This document shows, piece after piece, positions 6,146 to 13,115 of a stretch of DNA of 17,876 nt. Under the pieces are notes generated by a model that was given only the letters and a program-made list of their open reading frames with translations, had not been told where the DNA came from and made no database searches. The DNA comes from CAYLXU01 sp964388055 (GTDB lineage: Bacteria; Patescibacteriota; Minisyncoccia; UBA6257; JACRHW01): NCBI GenBank assembly GCA_964388055.1, contig CAYLXU010000012.1, forward strand, positions 1 to 17,876. The letters are read 5' to 3'. Every line of letters starts with the position of its first letter. Position 1 is the first letter of the stretch. The position numbers and the translations under genes are program-made.

Positions 6146-7234
6146 TTACGCAGCCACTGGCTCCACGACACCAACGCCAAGTTTTGGCGCAAGAAAACCA
6201 TTATCCAATTCGGTACCCAACACACCCGTCACAAACGCCATAGGGATTTTTTTACCATAATAATCCCAAACAAATCCAACCCTAGATACGTGGCTTGGAA
6301 AATCATTCGTCCCATAACCACCCCAGCCATCAATAAGCGACTCCCAATTAAACTCTCGCTTCGGCTCTGGCCCTCCAGGAGTATTAAGATATGCAGTAAG
6401 CGCAGTAATCCACCCGCTCACATAAGGTCCGCCGGAACCGTTATCATACTTATAAATTGACTTCCAAAACTCTCTGCTCATCCCTTCGCCCTTCACTGTA
6501 CGGAGGATCTCCCGAAGAACCGAGAGAAGATCCGAAAAGTATCCTTTGAGTTCAGTAAAAATCTCAGAGAGCGTAACTGCAGAAAGCATGAGAAGTTCAC
6601 AATCCGCCACCTCGCCCTCAAGACGTACAGAAGGAATGCCACACATGGTCATCCACCTGAACTTATAGTAACTCGAAACAGCATCCATAAACGCAACGAG
6701 AATCGCGGTCTCGGACTCGGGAGTAAGTGTAGAAAACCTTGGAAGAAAGAGATTCAGCGCCTCTTCTGGGACATTATCGCGCAGTGGATCTCGTATAAGG
6801 TTAATGGACCTCAGCCAATCATTCTTCTCTCCATACACGAGACTGTCATCGCGCACCAGAAGTTCCTTCTTCGTATCGGGTGAATCAGTAAAGTACCTTG
6901 CGTATTGTCTTGGATTTTTTTTGATACAAATGGCAACTTCATGACAAATGACATACCAGAGCAACTCAGGAGAAAGACTGAGTGGAGTGTGGGCGGCAAA
7001 TGCCTGATGGGTTGCCTGAATAAGCTGGCTCACAGGCGCAGCAGGATAAGGGAGATCAGGATCATTATAAGAACGGCGGGAGAATTCTCGAAACATTTCC
7101 ACCACAGCAATCTTGTCTCTGCTCAGAAAATGAATCTTGGGGTTTCCGAGAACCTCATTGAGAAATGGCTTGTTGGAAACTGAACTTGGCTGAACATCAT
7201 TCAACTCGATGCCTGGAATCTCAATTGTTGGCAT
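6146..7234 (-). CDS. DUF4419 domain protein, 362 aa
   Basis: The sequence follows the DUF4419 pattern: a helix with L-L-W-Y-V-I-C-H-E (91-99), F-L-P-R-F-S-T-L-T (163-171), CGIPSVRLEG (198-207), F-W-K-S-I (256-260) and GSGGPYVSGW (266-275), followed by a C-terminal region with W-E-S-L-I-D-G-W. The function of DUF4419 is unknown; it is better known from fungi and other eukaryotes, with scattered bacterial members. The usual D-W after CGIP is D-C here (D211, C212). No signal or membrane segment is seen. The ATG at 7234 follows GGAGG. A degenerate module (7280-7308) supplies the promoter. It is the longest gene in the window. Confidence 0.8.
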   Translation of the reverse strand: MPTIEIPGIELNDVQPSSVSNKPFLNEVLGNPKIHFLSRDKIAVVEMFREFSRRSYNDPDLPYPAAPVSQLIQATHQAFAAHTPLSLSPELLWYVICHEVAICIKKNPRQYARYFTDSPDTKKELLVRDDSLVYGEKNDWLRSINLIRDPLRDNVPEEALNLFLPRFSTLTPESETAILVAFMDAVSSYYKFRWMTMCGIPSVRLEGEVADCELLMLSAVTLSEIFTELKGYFSDLLSVLREILRTVKGEGMSREFWKSIYKYDNGSGGPYVSGWITALTAYLNTPGGPEPKREFNWESLIDGWGGYGTNDFPSHVSRVGFVWDYYGKKIPMAFVTGVLGTELDNGFLAPKLGVGVVEPVAA

Positions 7235-7279
7235 ACGATACCTCCAGTGCCTTATTTTCCCCTTTCAAGGAACAAAACA

Positions 7280-7308
7280 TTCTTAACACAATTCTTACTG
7301 CTTGTACA
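7280..7308 (-). promoter_or_regulatory. degenerate promoter module, copy 6
   Basis: On the minus strand TGTACA (7308-7303), 17-bp spacer, TAAGAA (7285-7280), then GTTCCTTGAAAGGGG. The -35 and start block are conserved but the operator is reduced to a weak inner half-site (TTGTGTTA). It drives 6146-7234. Confidence 0.6.
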
Positions 7309-7325
7309 GATTCCTGGAGTTACAT

Positions 7326-7349
7326 AAAAACCCCAGACAGTGCTGGGGT
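7326..7349 (-). terminator. intrinsic terminator of 7353-7634
   Basis: On the minus strand ACCCCAG-CACTGT-CTGGGGT runs into TTTTT, three bases past the stop codon. Confidence 0.85.
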
Positions 7350-7352
7350 CTA

Positions 7353-7634
7353 TTAGTCATTAAGACTAAATGTAACCTCCCAATTGTTTCGGGAAACAAG
7401 ATCGAGAAAATCCAATGAAAACGTGATATCTCCTTGGTCCTCAAACCAAGAGATAAACACATCAGCATGTTCAGGAATCGAAGGAAGCGCAGAGACCTGC
7501 TTTACAAACTCCCTGAATGCTCCCTTTTCTGAATCATCTTCCTCACCGGACTCCCAATCACACTCCTTTTGAACTTCCACCACCATCCTATGCGGTTTTA
7601 CACCGAGATCCCGCAATGCGATATAGATACTCAT
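7353..7634 (-). CDS. small acidic hypothetical protein, 93 aa
   Basis: The family is not recognised. It begins with a strand (M-S-I-Y-I-A-L-R-D-L-G), has an acidic stretch (E-S-G-E-E-D-D-S-E, about 28-36) and alternating hydrophobic strands at the C-terminus. The ATG at 7634 follows a strong AAAGGAGGTG. No clear module precedes it; TTGAATAGTTC about 45 bases upstream recalls the AGTTC start block but with poor promoter boxes. It may be transcribed by read-through from the kinase fusion gene, since no terminator is seen between them. Confidence 0.75.
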   Translation of the reverse strand: MSIYIALRDLGVKPHRMVVEVQKECDWESGEEDDSEKGAFREFVKQVSALPSIPEHADVFISWFEDQGDITFSLDFLDLVSRNNWEVTFSLND

Positions 7635-7755
7635 AAAACACCTCCTTTCCCGGTAAGCACCTTTCCAGACAAAACTCAACGACTGAACTATTCAAGATCT
7701 AACAAGGTAACACTTAGATTATCCTACAAAAATACGACAATGTGTTGCCTGCATG

Positions 7756-8670
7756 TTATACAAATAAAGACATTTGTTGTGCGGCGTGTTCTACTCCCAC
7801 ATTTAGTTCACTGTTCTGAAGAAAAAGATAAGGAACTTCAGATGTTAGCGCATCATTGTCCCATTGCCCACAATCATGAATTCTCTTTCTTATCACAGAA
7901 ACAGCTTCTCCCCTAAGGCGCAACCTTTTCTTTAATTCTTTTTCTCCAGGGGAAAGAATGTAAAATGAGACGACTCGCCCCATGTCACCCAACCCAGCAA
8001 TCGAAGCATGCAACAACGATACCGCCTCAGGCGTCAAAATCATAAGGTGTGGCGCATCAGACAAAAGAGCATCCCGCACCAAATCCTTAGGAGTACCATA
8101 TATATTGCCATGCGCTTCCACTACCCACAAAAATCTATCCCGATCTTGAAAAGCACTAGGTGGCACATTATATTCATATTCTCCGGGAATGTCTGAGTCT
8201 CTCGGCGAACGAGTAGTAAAACTGGTAACAAGCTTGCTTTCTGCGTTCTCTTCTAAAAACCTTCTTACAATTGAAGACTTCCCCACACCAGACGCACCCG
8301 TGAGCGTAAGAATCTTTGCCTGAATGGATTTTGGATAGTTCGGCAAAACACGGTATTCAACTGGCTGCTTCAAAACAATCGATTTTCGCACACCGAAGTG
8401 CATCCCCCGCGAAATACCGCGATTTATATACACCACAGTCAGATCAGCAATCTCTTTCCACGCAAAACCACCCTCAATTCCAAGATTGCGCTCCTCAGGA
8501 ATTCTATCGTTCAAAACACCTTCCTGAGTATACAAGAGGTGGCTCGCAAACCAGGCCTCATTGTGGCATGCGATACTATCATGTCCGCACAAACGCGCGA
8601 AGCGTATATTTTCATCCGTATCCGTCCAATCCTTACCCTTAAACGGTGTCTCGAGAATAACTCGTCTCAT
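7756..8670 (-). CDS. fusion of a nucleoside-deoxyribosyltransferase-like domain and a guanylate kinase-like domain, 304 aa
   Basis: Residues 1-100 resemble the DUF7768/nucleoside 2-deoxyribosyltransferase-like fold: F-A-S-H-L-L-Y-T-Q (41-49), P-E-E-R-N-L-G-I-E (58-66), T-V-V-Y (78-81) and G-I-S-R-G-M (85-90). Residues about 118-304 are guanylate-kinase-like: P-loop GASGVGKSS (125-133), the GMP-binding-type S-F-T-T-R-S-P-R (150-157) with G-E-Y-E-Y (163-167), E-A-H-G-N-I-Y-G-T-P, and an R-L-R-L-R-G lid-like segment. The kinase domain would phosphorylate a purine monophosphate; the first domain would act on nucleosides or nucleotides (inference). The ATG at 8670 follows GGGGG at ten bases. TGTACA at 8709-8714 suggests a promoter. 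No clear terminator follows. Confidence 0.85.
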   Translation of the reverse strand: MRRVILETPFKGKDWTDTDENIRFARLCGHDSIACHNEAWFASHLLYTQEGVLNDRIPEERNLGIEGGFAWKEIADLTVVYINRGISRGMHFGVRKSIVLKQPVEYRVLPNYPKSIQAKILTLTGASGVGKSSIVRRFLEENAESKLVTSFTTRSPRDSDIPGEYEYNVPPSAFQDRDRFLWVVEAHGNIYGTPKDLVRDALLSDAPHLMILTPEAVSLLHASIAGLGDMGRVVSFYILSPGEKELKKRLRLRGEAVSVIRKRIHDCGQWDNDALTSEVPYLFLQNSELNVGVEHAAQQMSLFV

Positions 8671-8686
8671 TGCTTCCCAACCCCCT

Positions 8687-8714
8687 TTTGTAAAGTTTCT
8701 ATCGGCAGTGTACA
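8687..8714 (-). promoter_or_regulatory. weak promoter of the kinase fusion gene
   Basis: On the minus strand TGTACA (8714-8709) with a 16-bp spacer to TACAAA (8692-8687). The -10 lies almost against the ribosome binding site and there is no operator or AGTTC block, so this is uncertain. Confidence 0.3.
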
Positions 8715-8750
8715 GGAGAACACCACAGCACGCAAACAATGCGCGTTAAA

Positions 8751-8772
8751 AATAAAAACCGCCTCGTGGCGG
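8751..8772 (-). terminator. intrinsic terminator of 8784-9056
   Basis: On the minus strand CCGCC-ACGA-GGCGG is followed by TTTTTATTTTT. Confidence 0.85.
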
Positions 8773-8783
8773 CGTTTTAAATC

Positions 8784-9056
8784 TTAAGAGATCAATCTCA
8801 TCGGACCATCCTGCGTTATTGTGCAATCAAAAGCTTCTTCTATCTTGTTTACGGAAATGTTGCTGGGAATATCCAAAATCACACTTCTCATTGGCCCGAC
8901 AATATCGATAATGGTTACTGCGGGAAAACGATCCTTGATACCGCGCGCGAGCTCCTCCGCCATAGACGTATTGTGCGCAACAAGCCCTTCCCGGGGAATA
9001 GCCCCTCCACAATGCGGTAATGAAGAAATTACGTTTTTTATGGCAACATAACGCAT
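8784..9056 (-). CDS. small hypothetical protein, 90 aa, alpha/beta
   Basis: The family is not recognised. After a Gly- and Cys-containing start (H-C-G-G-A-I-P-R) come a helix with M-A-E-E-L-A-R-G-I-K and alternating strands (V-T-I-I-D-I-V, R-S-V-I-L-D-I-P), which could form a compact alpha/beta domain of the ferredoxin-like kind. No membrane segment. The ATG at 9056 follows GAGAGGAG at nine bases. It is a complete cassette: module at 9088-9116, gene, terminator at 8751-8772. Confidence 0.75.
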   Translation of the reverse strand: MRYVAIKNVISSLPHCGGAIPREGLVAHNTSMAEELARGIKDRFPAVTIIDIVGPMRSVILDIPSNISVNKIEEAFDCTITQDGPMRLIS

Positions 9057-9087
9057 CGCTTATATCTCCTCTCAATGGACTAAAAAC

Positions 9088-9116
9088 AAAATAGCACGAT
9101 TTGTCATATTTGTACA
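9088..9116 (-). promoter_or_regulatory. shared promoter-operator module, copy 7
   Basis: On the minus strand TGTACA (9116-9111), 17-bp spacer, TATTTT (9093-9088), then AGTCCATTGAGAGGAG. The inner arm is intact and the outer arm is damaged (plus strand TAGCAC-GATTT-GTCATA, 9092-9108). It drives 8784-9056. Confidence 0.75.
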
Positions 9117-9179
9117 GATATCAAGTGGCGTGGGGAATGTTAGGACCATACTATGGTGTATACATTATTATTCTCAAAA

Positions 9180-9210
9180 AATAAAAAAATCCTCGGCGCC
9201 ACCAGAGGAT
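9180..9210 (-). terminator. intrinsic terminator of 9268-9441
   Basis: On the minus strand ATCCTC pairs with GAGGAT around a ten-base loop and runs into a long T-tract. Confidence 0.8.
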
Positions 9211-9267
9211 CTCGGAAAAATATACTTAATTGGCACATCAATGTATGCCTTGTAAAAAAATCCGTCT

Positions 9268-9441
9268 CTATCCCACCGAACCCTTAACAAGGTATCCCAA
9301 AAGACGTGCCAGCATAACACCATTCGCAATTGCGAGAATAATTGCTGTATATTTGATGAAAAAGTTAAGAAAACTGGAATTTGACCAAATGAGTCCTAGA
9401 AAAAGAAAAACGAGAGTATTGATCAAAAGCAGAATCTCCAT
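9268..9441 (-). CDS. small membrane protein, 57 aa
   Basis: It begins M-E-I-L-L-L-I-N-T-L-V-F-L-F-L-G-L-I-W and has two hydrophobic stretches (about residues 2-19 and 31-51) joined by a short Asn/Ser turn (N-S-S). The tail is G-S-V-G. The family is not recognised; the two-helix shape recalls small holin-like or membrane-inserted accessory proteins, without further evidence. The ATG at 9441 has AAAGGAG ten bases upstream. The gene is supported by promoter module copy 8 upstream and a strong terminator downstream, so it is a complete cassette. Confidence 0.75.
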   Translation of the reverse strand: MEILLLINTLVFLFLGLIWSNSSFLNFFIKYTAIILAIANGVMLARLLGYLVKGSVG

Positions 9442-9472
9442 GTCTTCTCACTCCTTTCATGGTACTGAATAC

Positions 9473-9501
9473 ACAATATTACGTCTTAATATATTTGTCC
9501 A
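9473..9501 (-). promoter_or_regulatory. degenerate promoter module, copy 8
   Basis: On the minus strand TGGACA (9501-9496), 17-bp spacer, TATTGT (9478-9473), then GTATTCAGTACCATGAAAGGAG split over the leader. The operator arms are not recognisable. It drives 9268-9441. Confidence 0.55.
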
Positions 9502-9647
9502 CCACCAAATTCAAACACTCTGCATAAGGTAACACAAAAATCGGTCTCTCCTCCACCCTTTCGGATCCACACTTTTTGATAAAATATGTTAGAACTCATT
9601 TGAGAAGAGTATGGCGTTACTTCATCCTACTGCCAATTCCTATCGGA

Positions 9648-9672
9648 AAAGAAAAAAACCAGGCAATGCTGG
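9648..9672 (-). terminator. intrinsic terminator of 9691-10218
   Basis: On the minus strand CCAGC-ATT-GC-C-TGG forms a short stem with one bulge followed by TTTTTTTC. The stem is short but the T-tract is strong. Confidence 0.65.
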
Positions 9673-9690
9673 ATTCAAAAAGTTCAAATT

Positions 9691-10218
9691 TTACACAAAT
9701 TCTTTTATCTTGTTAACAAACGACAACAGTTCTTCACCAACAGTATCTAACTTTTCATAGTTCTGATCATCGATGGAATCTCTCGGCACAGACCATTTAA
9801 AATGCCCAAACTCATCGGTAGTAGGCACAGACTCTCCCCTTTTGTGTGCCGCCTTCCACACAACTCCATCAGGAGAAACAAGATAGGAATCTCCAGGGTC
9901 ATACCCCAGCCCCTGTCTATGTAAGATGAGCATGCCATCATCTCTCATTTGAAAAGAACAAAAATAGCGATAATAATGACCCCGACTCTTATACATATCA
10001 ATCTTTATGCACCCCTCATCATTAAGAACAGGATCAAAAATGGGAAACTCGAGTTCAAGAAAACCATCACTCACATACCACGTCTCTCCCTCTTTCCCAT
10101 TAAAACGAGATCGAAGATATTCATCTGTGAATGGTATTGCTCGAGACAAGAACGTTGCATATAATTTTAAAATTTCTTTTCCCATAGACAGTATGCTAAT
10201 AGGAGCCCTTTTCCTCAC
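9691..10218 (-). CDS. hypothetical protein, 175 aa
   Basis: The family is not recognised. A helical N-terminus is followed by a strand-rich middle with many aromatics (E-T-W-Y-V-S-D-G-F-L-E-L-E-F, H-Y-Y-R-Y-F-C-S-F) and a helical C-terminus ending in E-L-L-S-F-V-N-K-I-K-E-F-V; it looks cytoplasmic. The GTG at 10218 is chosen because AAGGAG is six bases upstream; an internal ATG (M12) has no ribosome binding site. The module at 10247-10275 drives it. Confidence 0.78.
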   Translation of the reverse strand: MRKRAPISILSMGKEILKLYATFLSRAIPFTDEYLRSRFNGKEGETWYVSDGFLELEFPIFDPVLNDEGCIKIDMYKSRGHYYRYFCSFQMRDDGMLILHRQGLGYDPGDSYLVSPDGVVWKAAHKRGESVPTTDEFGHFKWSVPRDSIDDQNYEKLDTVGEELLSFVNKIKEFV

Positions 10219-10246
10219 ACGAATCTCCTTTCAAGAAACTGAAAAC

Positions 10247-10275
10247 AAAATAGCACGATTTGTGCTATTTGTCTA
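10247..10275 (-). promoter_or_regulatory. shared promoter-operator module, copy 9
   Basis: On the minus strand TAGACA (10275-10270), 17-bp spacer, TATTTT (10252-10247). Perfect repeat TAGCAC-GATTT-GTGCTA at 10251-10267. It lies 12 bases past the stop of the zinc-ribbon gene and drives 9691-10218. Confidence 0.85.
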
Positions 10276-10287
10276 GTATTTGAATAT

Positions 10288-10482
10288 TTAAAAAATTCTT
10301 CCCCCCACCTCTCTAAACCTCCTTACGGCATCCTGGAGGATGTCATAAGCGCGCTGCCTCTCTTCGGGACAAACATCTCTAGAATCCCCTACGCGCACCA
10401 ACTTATTTCCACAATTTCGACAATGAGTAGAACCTTGTGACTCGTGTTCTGAGTACCCACAATTCGAACATGCATTCACCAT
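10288..10482 (-). CDS. small zinc-ribbon protein, 64 aa
   Basis: Two CxxC knuckles, C5-S-N-C8 and C21-R-N-C24, form a zinc ribbon over residues 5-24, followed by a charged helix (E-E-R-Q-R-A-Y-D-I-L-Q-D-A-V-R-R-F). Such proteins bind zinc structurally and often contact nucleic acids or proteins; the specific role is unknown. The ATG at 10482 follows AAGGAGG at 11 bases. It starts 21 bases after the stop of 10504-10782 with no promoter or terminator between, so the two form an operon from the module at 10813-10841. Confidence 0.8.
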   Translation of the reverse strand: MVNACSNCGYSEHESQGSTHCRNCGNKLVRVGDSRDVCPEERQRAYDILQDAVRRFREVGGRIF

Positions 10483-10503
10483 GTCTGTCGTTACCTCCTT
10501 TTT

Positions 10504-10782
10504 CTATCCAACAGATACTGCGTGCTCTGAAATAATAGCATTGAGTACAGAAACATGGTCACCAGCACCAAAATATCTTCCATCTACAACCTCAAACCAA
10601 GCAAGACCTCTACCAACAAAGGTGCGTACGGGAAAGTGTTTGCGAGGAAACCGTTCCCATGGCCTATGATCAAACAAATACAACGGCCAGGATCTACGAA
10701 TACCAACATCTACACGCCAATTTTCCCCATCTGCCGAACGGGAAACACCAAGCACCTCATATCTTTCCAACCACTTTACCAT
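10504..10782 (-). CDS. hypothetical protein, 92 aa
   Basis: The family is not recognised. It is rich in Trp, Arg and Phe, with strands at the start (E-R-Y-E-V-L-G-V-S-R-S) and a basic middle (R-P-W-E-R-F-P-R-K-H-F). No membrane segment is visible. The ATG at 10782 has AGAGGAG eight bases upstream. It is the first gene of a two-gene operon with the zinc-ribbon protein. Confidence 0.75.
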   Translation of the reverse strand: MVKWLERYEVLGVSRSADGENWRVDVGIRRSWPLYLFDHRPWERFPRKHFPVRTFVGRGLAWFEVVDGRYFGAGDHVSVLNAIISEHAVSVG

Positions 10783-10812
10783 AAAATTCACTCCTCTCAA
10801 CGAACTAAAAAT

Positions 10813-10841
10813 AAAATAGCACGAAATATGTTATTTGTAAA
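10813..10841 (-). promoter_or_regulatory. shared promoter-operator module, copy 10
   Basis: On the minus strand TTTACA (10841-10836), 17-bp spacer, TATTTT (10818-10813), then AGTTCGTTGAGAGGAG. The inner arm is intact, the outer arm has two mismatches (plus strand TAGCAC-GAAAT-ATGTTA, 10817-10833). It drives 10504-10782 and 10288-10482. Confidence 0.75.
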
Positions 10842-10920
10842 CCTTAGTGGGTTTTAATGCCCCACATGACACCATGAATGTAGAATCTATCCACGCAAAG
10901 AGGCGCTCAATCCCGGATAG

Positions 10921-10945
10921 AAAAACAAAAACCGCTTTAAGCGGT
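10921..10945 (-). terminator. intrinsic terminator of 10975-11391
   Basis: On the minus strand ACCGCTT-A-AAGCGGT is followed by TTTTGTTTTT. Confidence 0.85.
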
Positions 10946-10974
10946 CTGATTAGATGTAATTTAATTTTTTGGTA

Positions 10975-11391
10975 CTACCGACAATCTCGAACTAATGTAT
11001 GATATTTCACCAACTCTTCCTCTATGGGTTGAAAAATATTTTCTAGAAATGTCTGAGAAAAAAGGATTCCCTTTTTTAAAGCCTCATTTCTTAAAGCGTG
11101 AAGACACTTAAAATCAGAACCGAATCGTACCACTCCACCATTTCCCTCACTAATGAAATACTTAGCAGCAAATGGAGAAGATTTGATAGTCCAACGTGTT
11201 ATGGGAATTAAAATGCCTAGAAACTTTTTCCGCACGATCTTGCTTATTCGTGCCTGTCCTCGTATATCAGCACCATCCACCCACAGACCAACAGCTTCGG
11301 CTCGATATACTACGTCTTCATCATTTTCCTTAAGCGTAATTTCATGTGAAAGGTAGGTTGGAATTTTGATTTCTTGTACCCCCTCGCCCAT
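10975..11391 (-). CDS. hypothetical protein, 138 aa
   Basis: The family is not recognised. The first half is strand-rich (I-K-I-P-T-Y-L, E-I-T-L-K-E, V-Y-R-A-E-A-V-G-L-W-V-D-G), followed by a basic segment (K-I-V-R-K-K-F-L-G-I-L-I-P-I) and helices to the end. The hydrophobic L-G-I-L-I-P-I is too short for a clear membrane span. The ATG at 11391 has GGAGG seven bases upstream. Its promoter is an operator-free type at 11425-11453, and it has its own terminator. Confidence 0.75.
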   Translation of the reverse strand: MGEGVQEIKIPTYLSHEITLKENDEDVVYRAEAVGLWVDGADIRGQARISKIVRKKFLGILIPITRWTIKSSPFAAKYFISEGNGGVVRFGSDFKCLHALRNEALKKGILFSQTFLENIFQPIEEELVKYHTLVRDCR

Positions 11392-11424
11392 AGCACACCT
11401 CCATTTGTGTAAAGAACTGAATTC

Positions 11425-11453
11425 GTATTAACACAGAAGATATACAAAGTCAA
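11425..11453 (-). promoter_or_regulatory. operator-free promoter of 10975-11391
   Basis: On the minus strand TTGACT (11453-11448), 17-bp spacer, TAATAC (11430-11425), six bases, then AGTTC. Same architecture as the modules but without the inverted repeat and with a better -35. Confidence 0.65.
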
Positions 11454-11481
11454 TTACCACGCGAGATAACATGAAACATTG

Positions 11482-11504
11482 AAAAAACCTAAATAAAACT
11501 TAGG
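11482..11504 (-). terminator. second (tandem) terminator after the BI-1 gene
   Basis: On the minus strand CCTAA pairs with TTAGG around a seven-base loop, followed by TTTTTTC. It lies just beyond the first terminator. Confidence 0.65.
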
Positions 11505-11511
11505 CTCAGAA

Positions 11512-11535
11512 ATAAAAAAACCGCCATATGGCGGC
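11512..11535 (-). terminator. first terminator after the BI-1 gene
   Basis: On the minus strand the perfect palindrome CCGCCATATGGCGG is followed by TTTTTTTATTTC. Confidence 0.85.
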
Positions 11536-11544
11536 ATACCTATT

Positions 11545-12201
11545 CTAGTCGTTGTTGCTCATAATTCGAAGGATCCAGAGGAACAAATTGATAATATCGA
11601 GATAAAGACTTACGCATACATCAACCGCATTATCAAGCGTCGCCGGAATCTCGCTTGCACGATGCATGTCATATCCGATATACAGAGCAAAAAGTCCTGC
11701 AGCCGCATAGTGAATCACCGTAAAACCCATAAGCGCGGGGACAAACAATGAAATGATCATCACAATAAGAAGCGCGCTCAGTGCCCCAAAAAGCGCCCCA
11801 CCAATCGAACGATAAAAGTCAGGAAACAAAAGTCCTGAAACGGCCATTACTCCAGTTACCGCAGCAGTAAGCACAGCTGCCTGACCTACCAGCCCCGGCT
11901 GAGCGAGCTCATAATGCGCAAGCGATGGTCCAAGAATGGCACCAAACGGAATCACCACAAGATTAAAACCGATAAATGAGATGAACGCTGAATTGCTCAG
12001 GCCCATGAAAATGCCCACAAGCGGCAACGCAAGGCCCACAAGCAGAAACTCCATGAGGTTTGGTCTCCAGTGGGCCGTCATCTGAGACACGATATACGTC
12101 CCCGTGAACCCCCACGCAAGGACACACCCCATCACAAGGTAAAATGCACTACGCGACATCTCGTCTGGTCCGCTACGTTCATAAACGTCAGACTTCATCA
12201 T
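11545..12201 (-). CDS. Bax inhibitor-1 (BI-1/YccA) family membrane protein, 218 aa
   Basis: This is a multi-pass inner membrane protein with about seven hydrophobic segments. The C-terminal signature of the BI-1 family is clear: L-Y-I-G-Y-D178 followed by S-L-Y-L-D202-I-I-N-L-F. These two Asp match the pair known in bacterial BI-1 homologues as a pH-sensitive, calcium-leak-gating site; calcium transport is the inferred role. The N-terminus is hydrophilic (about 15 residues), as usual. Length is typical. The ATG at 12201 has AAAGGAGG eight bases upstream; the next codon is also ATG. The operator in its module is nearly perfect, and two tandem terminators follow. Confidence 0.9.
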   Translation of the reverse strand: MMKSDVYERSGPDEMSRSAFYLVMGCVLAWGFTGTYIVSQMTAHWRPNLMEFLLVGLALPLVGIFMGLSNSAFISFIGFNLVVIPFGAILGPSLAHYELAQPGLVGQAAVLTAAVTGVMAVSGLLFPDFYRSIGGALFGALSALLIVMIISLFVPALMGFTVIHYAAAGLFALYIGYDMHRASEIPATLDNAVDVCVSLYLDIINLFLWILRIMSNND

Positions 12202-12232
12202 CTATTTGTCCTCCTTTCAATGGACTGAAAAC

Positions 12233-12261
12233 AAAATGGCACATTATGTGCTATCTGTCTA
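12233..12261 (-). promoter_or_regulatory. shared promoter-operator module, copy 11
   Basis: On the minus strand TAGACA (12261-12256), 17-bp spacer, CATTTT (12238-12233), then AGTCCATTGAAAGGAGG. The repeat on the plus strand is TGGCAC-ATTAT-GTGCTA (12237-12253). Its outer arm contains the stop codon (12251-12253) of the upstream gene, so coding and regulatory sequence overlap. It drives the BI-1 gene. Confidence 0.75.
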
Positions 12262-12610
12262 GTGTCATTTCTAGGTCTAATTCTGTCATCCTCCACCGCA
12301 TAACAGCATCGAATTCCTCATCAAACTTATCGTACTCCCCCTGAAGACGGTTAAACTCCTCCTCATCCCTCGACTCCTTTGCACCATCTTGAGCCTGAAC
12401 AATACGCTCCATTGCATCTACCAAAACCTGTAGCGCAACATAGATATCTTCGTCACCCTGGAGCAATCCCTCTCGCGAGGCATACTGAACTGCTTCCAAG
12501 GCTTTCTGTTCAGAGAGAAGCTTGTTCCACTGTGTCTTTTTTGCCGCCTCTCTTTCCGTTATTTCCCCCTTTGGTTTTCCAAATTGTTCTTGTGAAGACA
12601 TGGTTTTCAT
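12251..12610 (-). CDS. acidic coiled-coil-like protein, 119 aa
   Basis: The family is not recognised. The protein is rich in Glu, Lys, Arg and Gln with long helical heptad-like runs (residues about 15-45 and 65-105), suggesting a coiled coil. No Cys, no membrane segment. The ATG at 12610 has GGAG nine bases upstream. Promoter boxes are weak (TATATT-like sequence just downstream of the preceding terminator). Its last four codons and stop form the -35 and outer operator arm of the BI-1 promoter, so the two neighbours are tightly joined and may be co-transcribed. Confidence 0.75.
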   Translation of the reverse strand: MKTMSSQEQFGKPKGEITEREAAKKTQWNKLLSEQKALEAVQYASREGLLQGDEDIYVALQVLVDAMERIVQAQDGAKESRDEEEFNRLQGEYDKFDEEFDAVMRWRMTELDLEMTLDR

Positions 12611-12646
12611 TTATCATATCTCCAATATATCACAAAGACCAGCCTG

Positions 12647-12673
12647 AAAAACAAAAGCCAGATCTATGCTGGC
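12647..12673 (-). terminator. intrinsic terminator of the 13116-12696 operon
   Basis: On the minus strand GCCAG pairs with CTGGC around a seven-base loop, followed by TTTTGTTTTTC. Confidence 0.8.
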
Positions 12674-12695
12674 AAAAGTATTTATTTTTTAGTCT

Positions 12696-13073
12696 CTACA
12701 CGTCCTCTACACATACCGTAAACTTGCGCTCCTTTACCCCCTTAGCAACCATCATCACGATCGCCCCAACGGAATGGTCTCGCCATGCCTCGATGAGACG
12801 CCCATATGCCATAACCCCGTACACCGCACCCAGCCCCATCACTTCTTGCTCAGTATCGTAAAAGAGAAGGCCTTCGACAGAATTCCTGTGATCGAACCAG
12901 TCAAGCGCCACCTCACTCGACGCTCCACAGACCTTAAGCCCCAACTCCGCCTCAGACCCAATCACCTCTTGCAAGGAATAGTACTCTTCACTCCCTATCT
13001 CAACCTCATAGATCTTCCACTTCCTTGTCTCATAAATCTCTGTAAGGTCTAGTCCCTCAAGCGGGTGAAACAT
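12696..13073 (-). CDS. hypothetical protein, 125 aa
   Basis: The family is not recognised. It mixes short strands and helices, with a Gly-rich hydrophobic middle (M-G-L-G-A-V-Y-G-V-M-A-Y-G) and a strand V-G-A-I-V-M-M-V-A near the end; neither is clearly a membrane span. The ATG at 13073 has AAAGGAGG seven bases upstream. It begins 42 bases after the stop of 13116-13346 with no terminator between, so the two probably form an operon. Confidence 0.75.
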   Translation of the reverse strand: MFHPLEGLDLTEIYETRKWKIYEVEIGSEEYYSLQEVIGSEAELGLKVCGASSEVALDWFDHRNSVEGLLFYDTEQEVMGLGAVYGVMAYGRLIEAWRDHSVGAIVMMVAKGVKERKFTVCVEDV

Positions 13074-13115
13074 ATTCCCCTCCTTTCTGGGTGCTAGAAA
13101 AGTAAGATAGGGACA

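Noticed and set aside
9611..9760. A 49-residue plus-strand ORF starting MALLHPTANS with GAGAAGAG upstream
   Set aside because: It runs antisense through the terminator and 3' end of the 9691-10218 gene, has no good -35, and its composition is not protein-like.
12379..12861. Plus-strand ORF of 160 residues
   Set aside because: It crosses two minus-strand genes and a terminator, with low-complexity composition and no expression signals.
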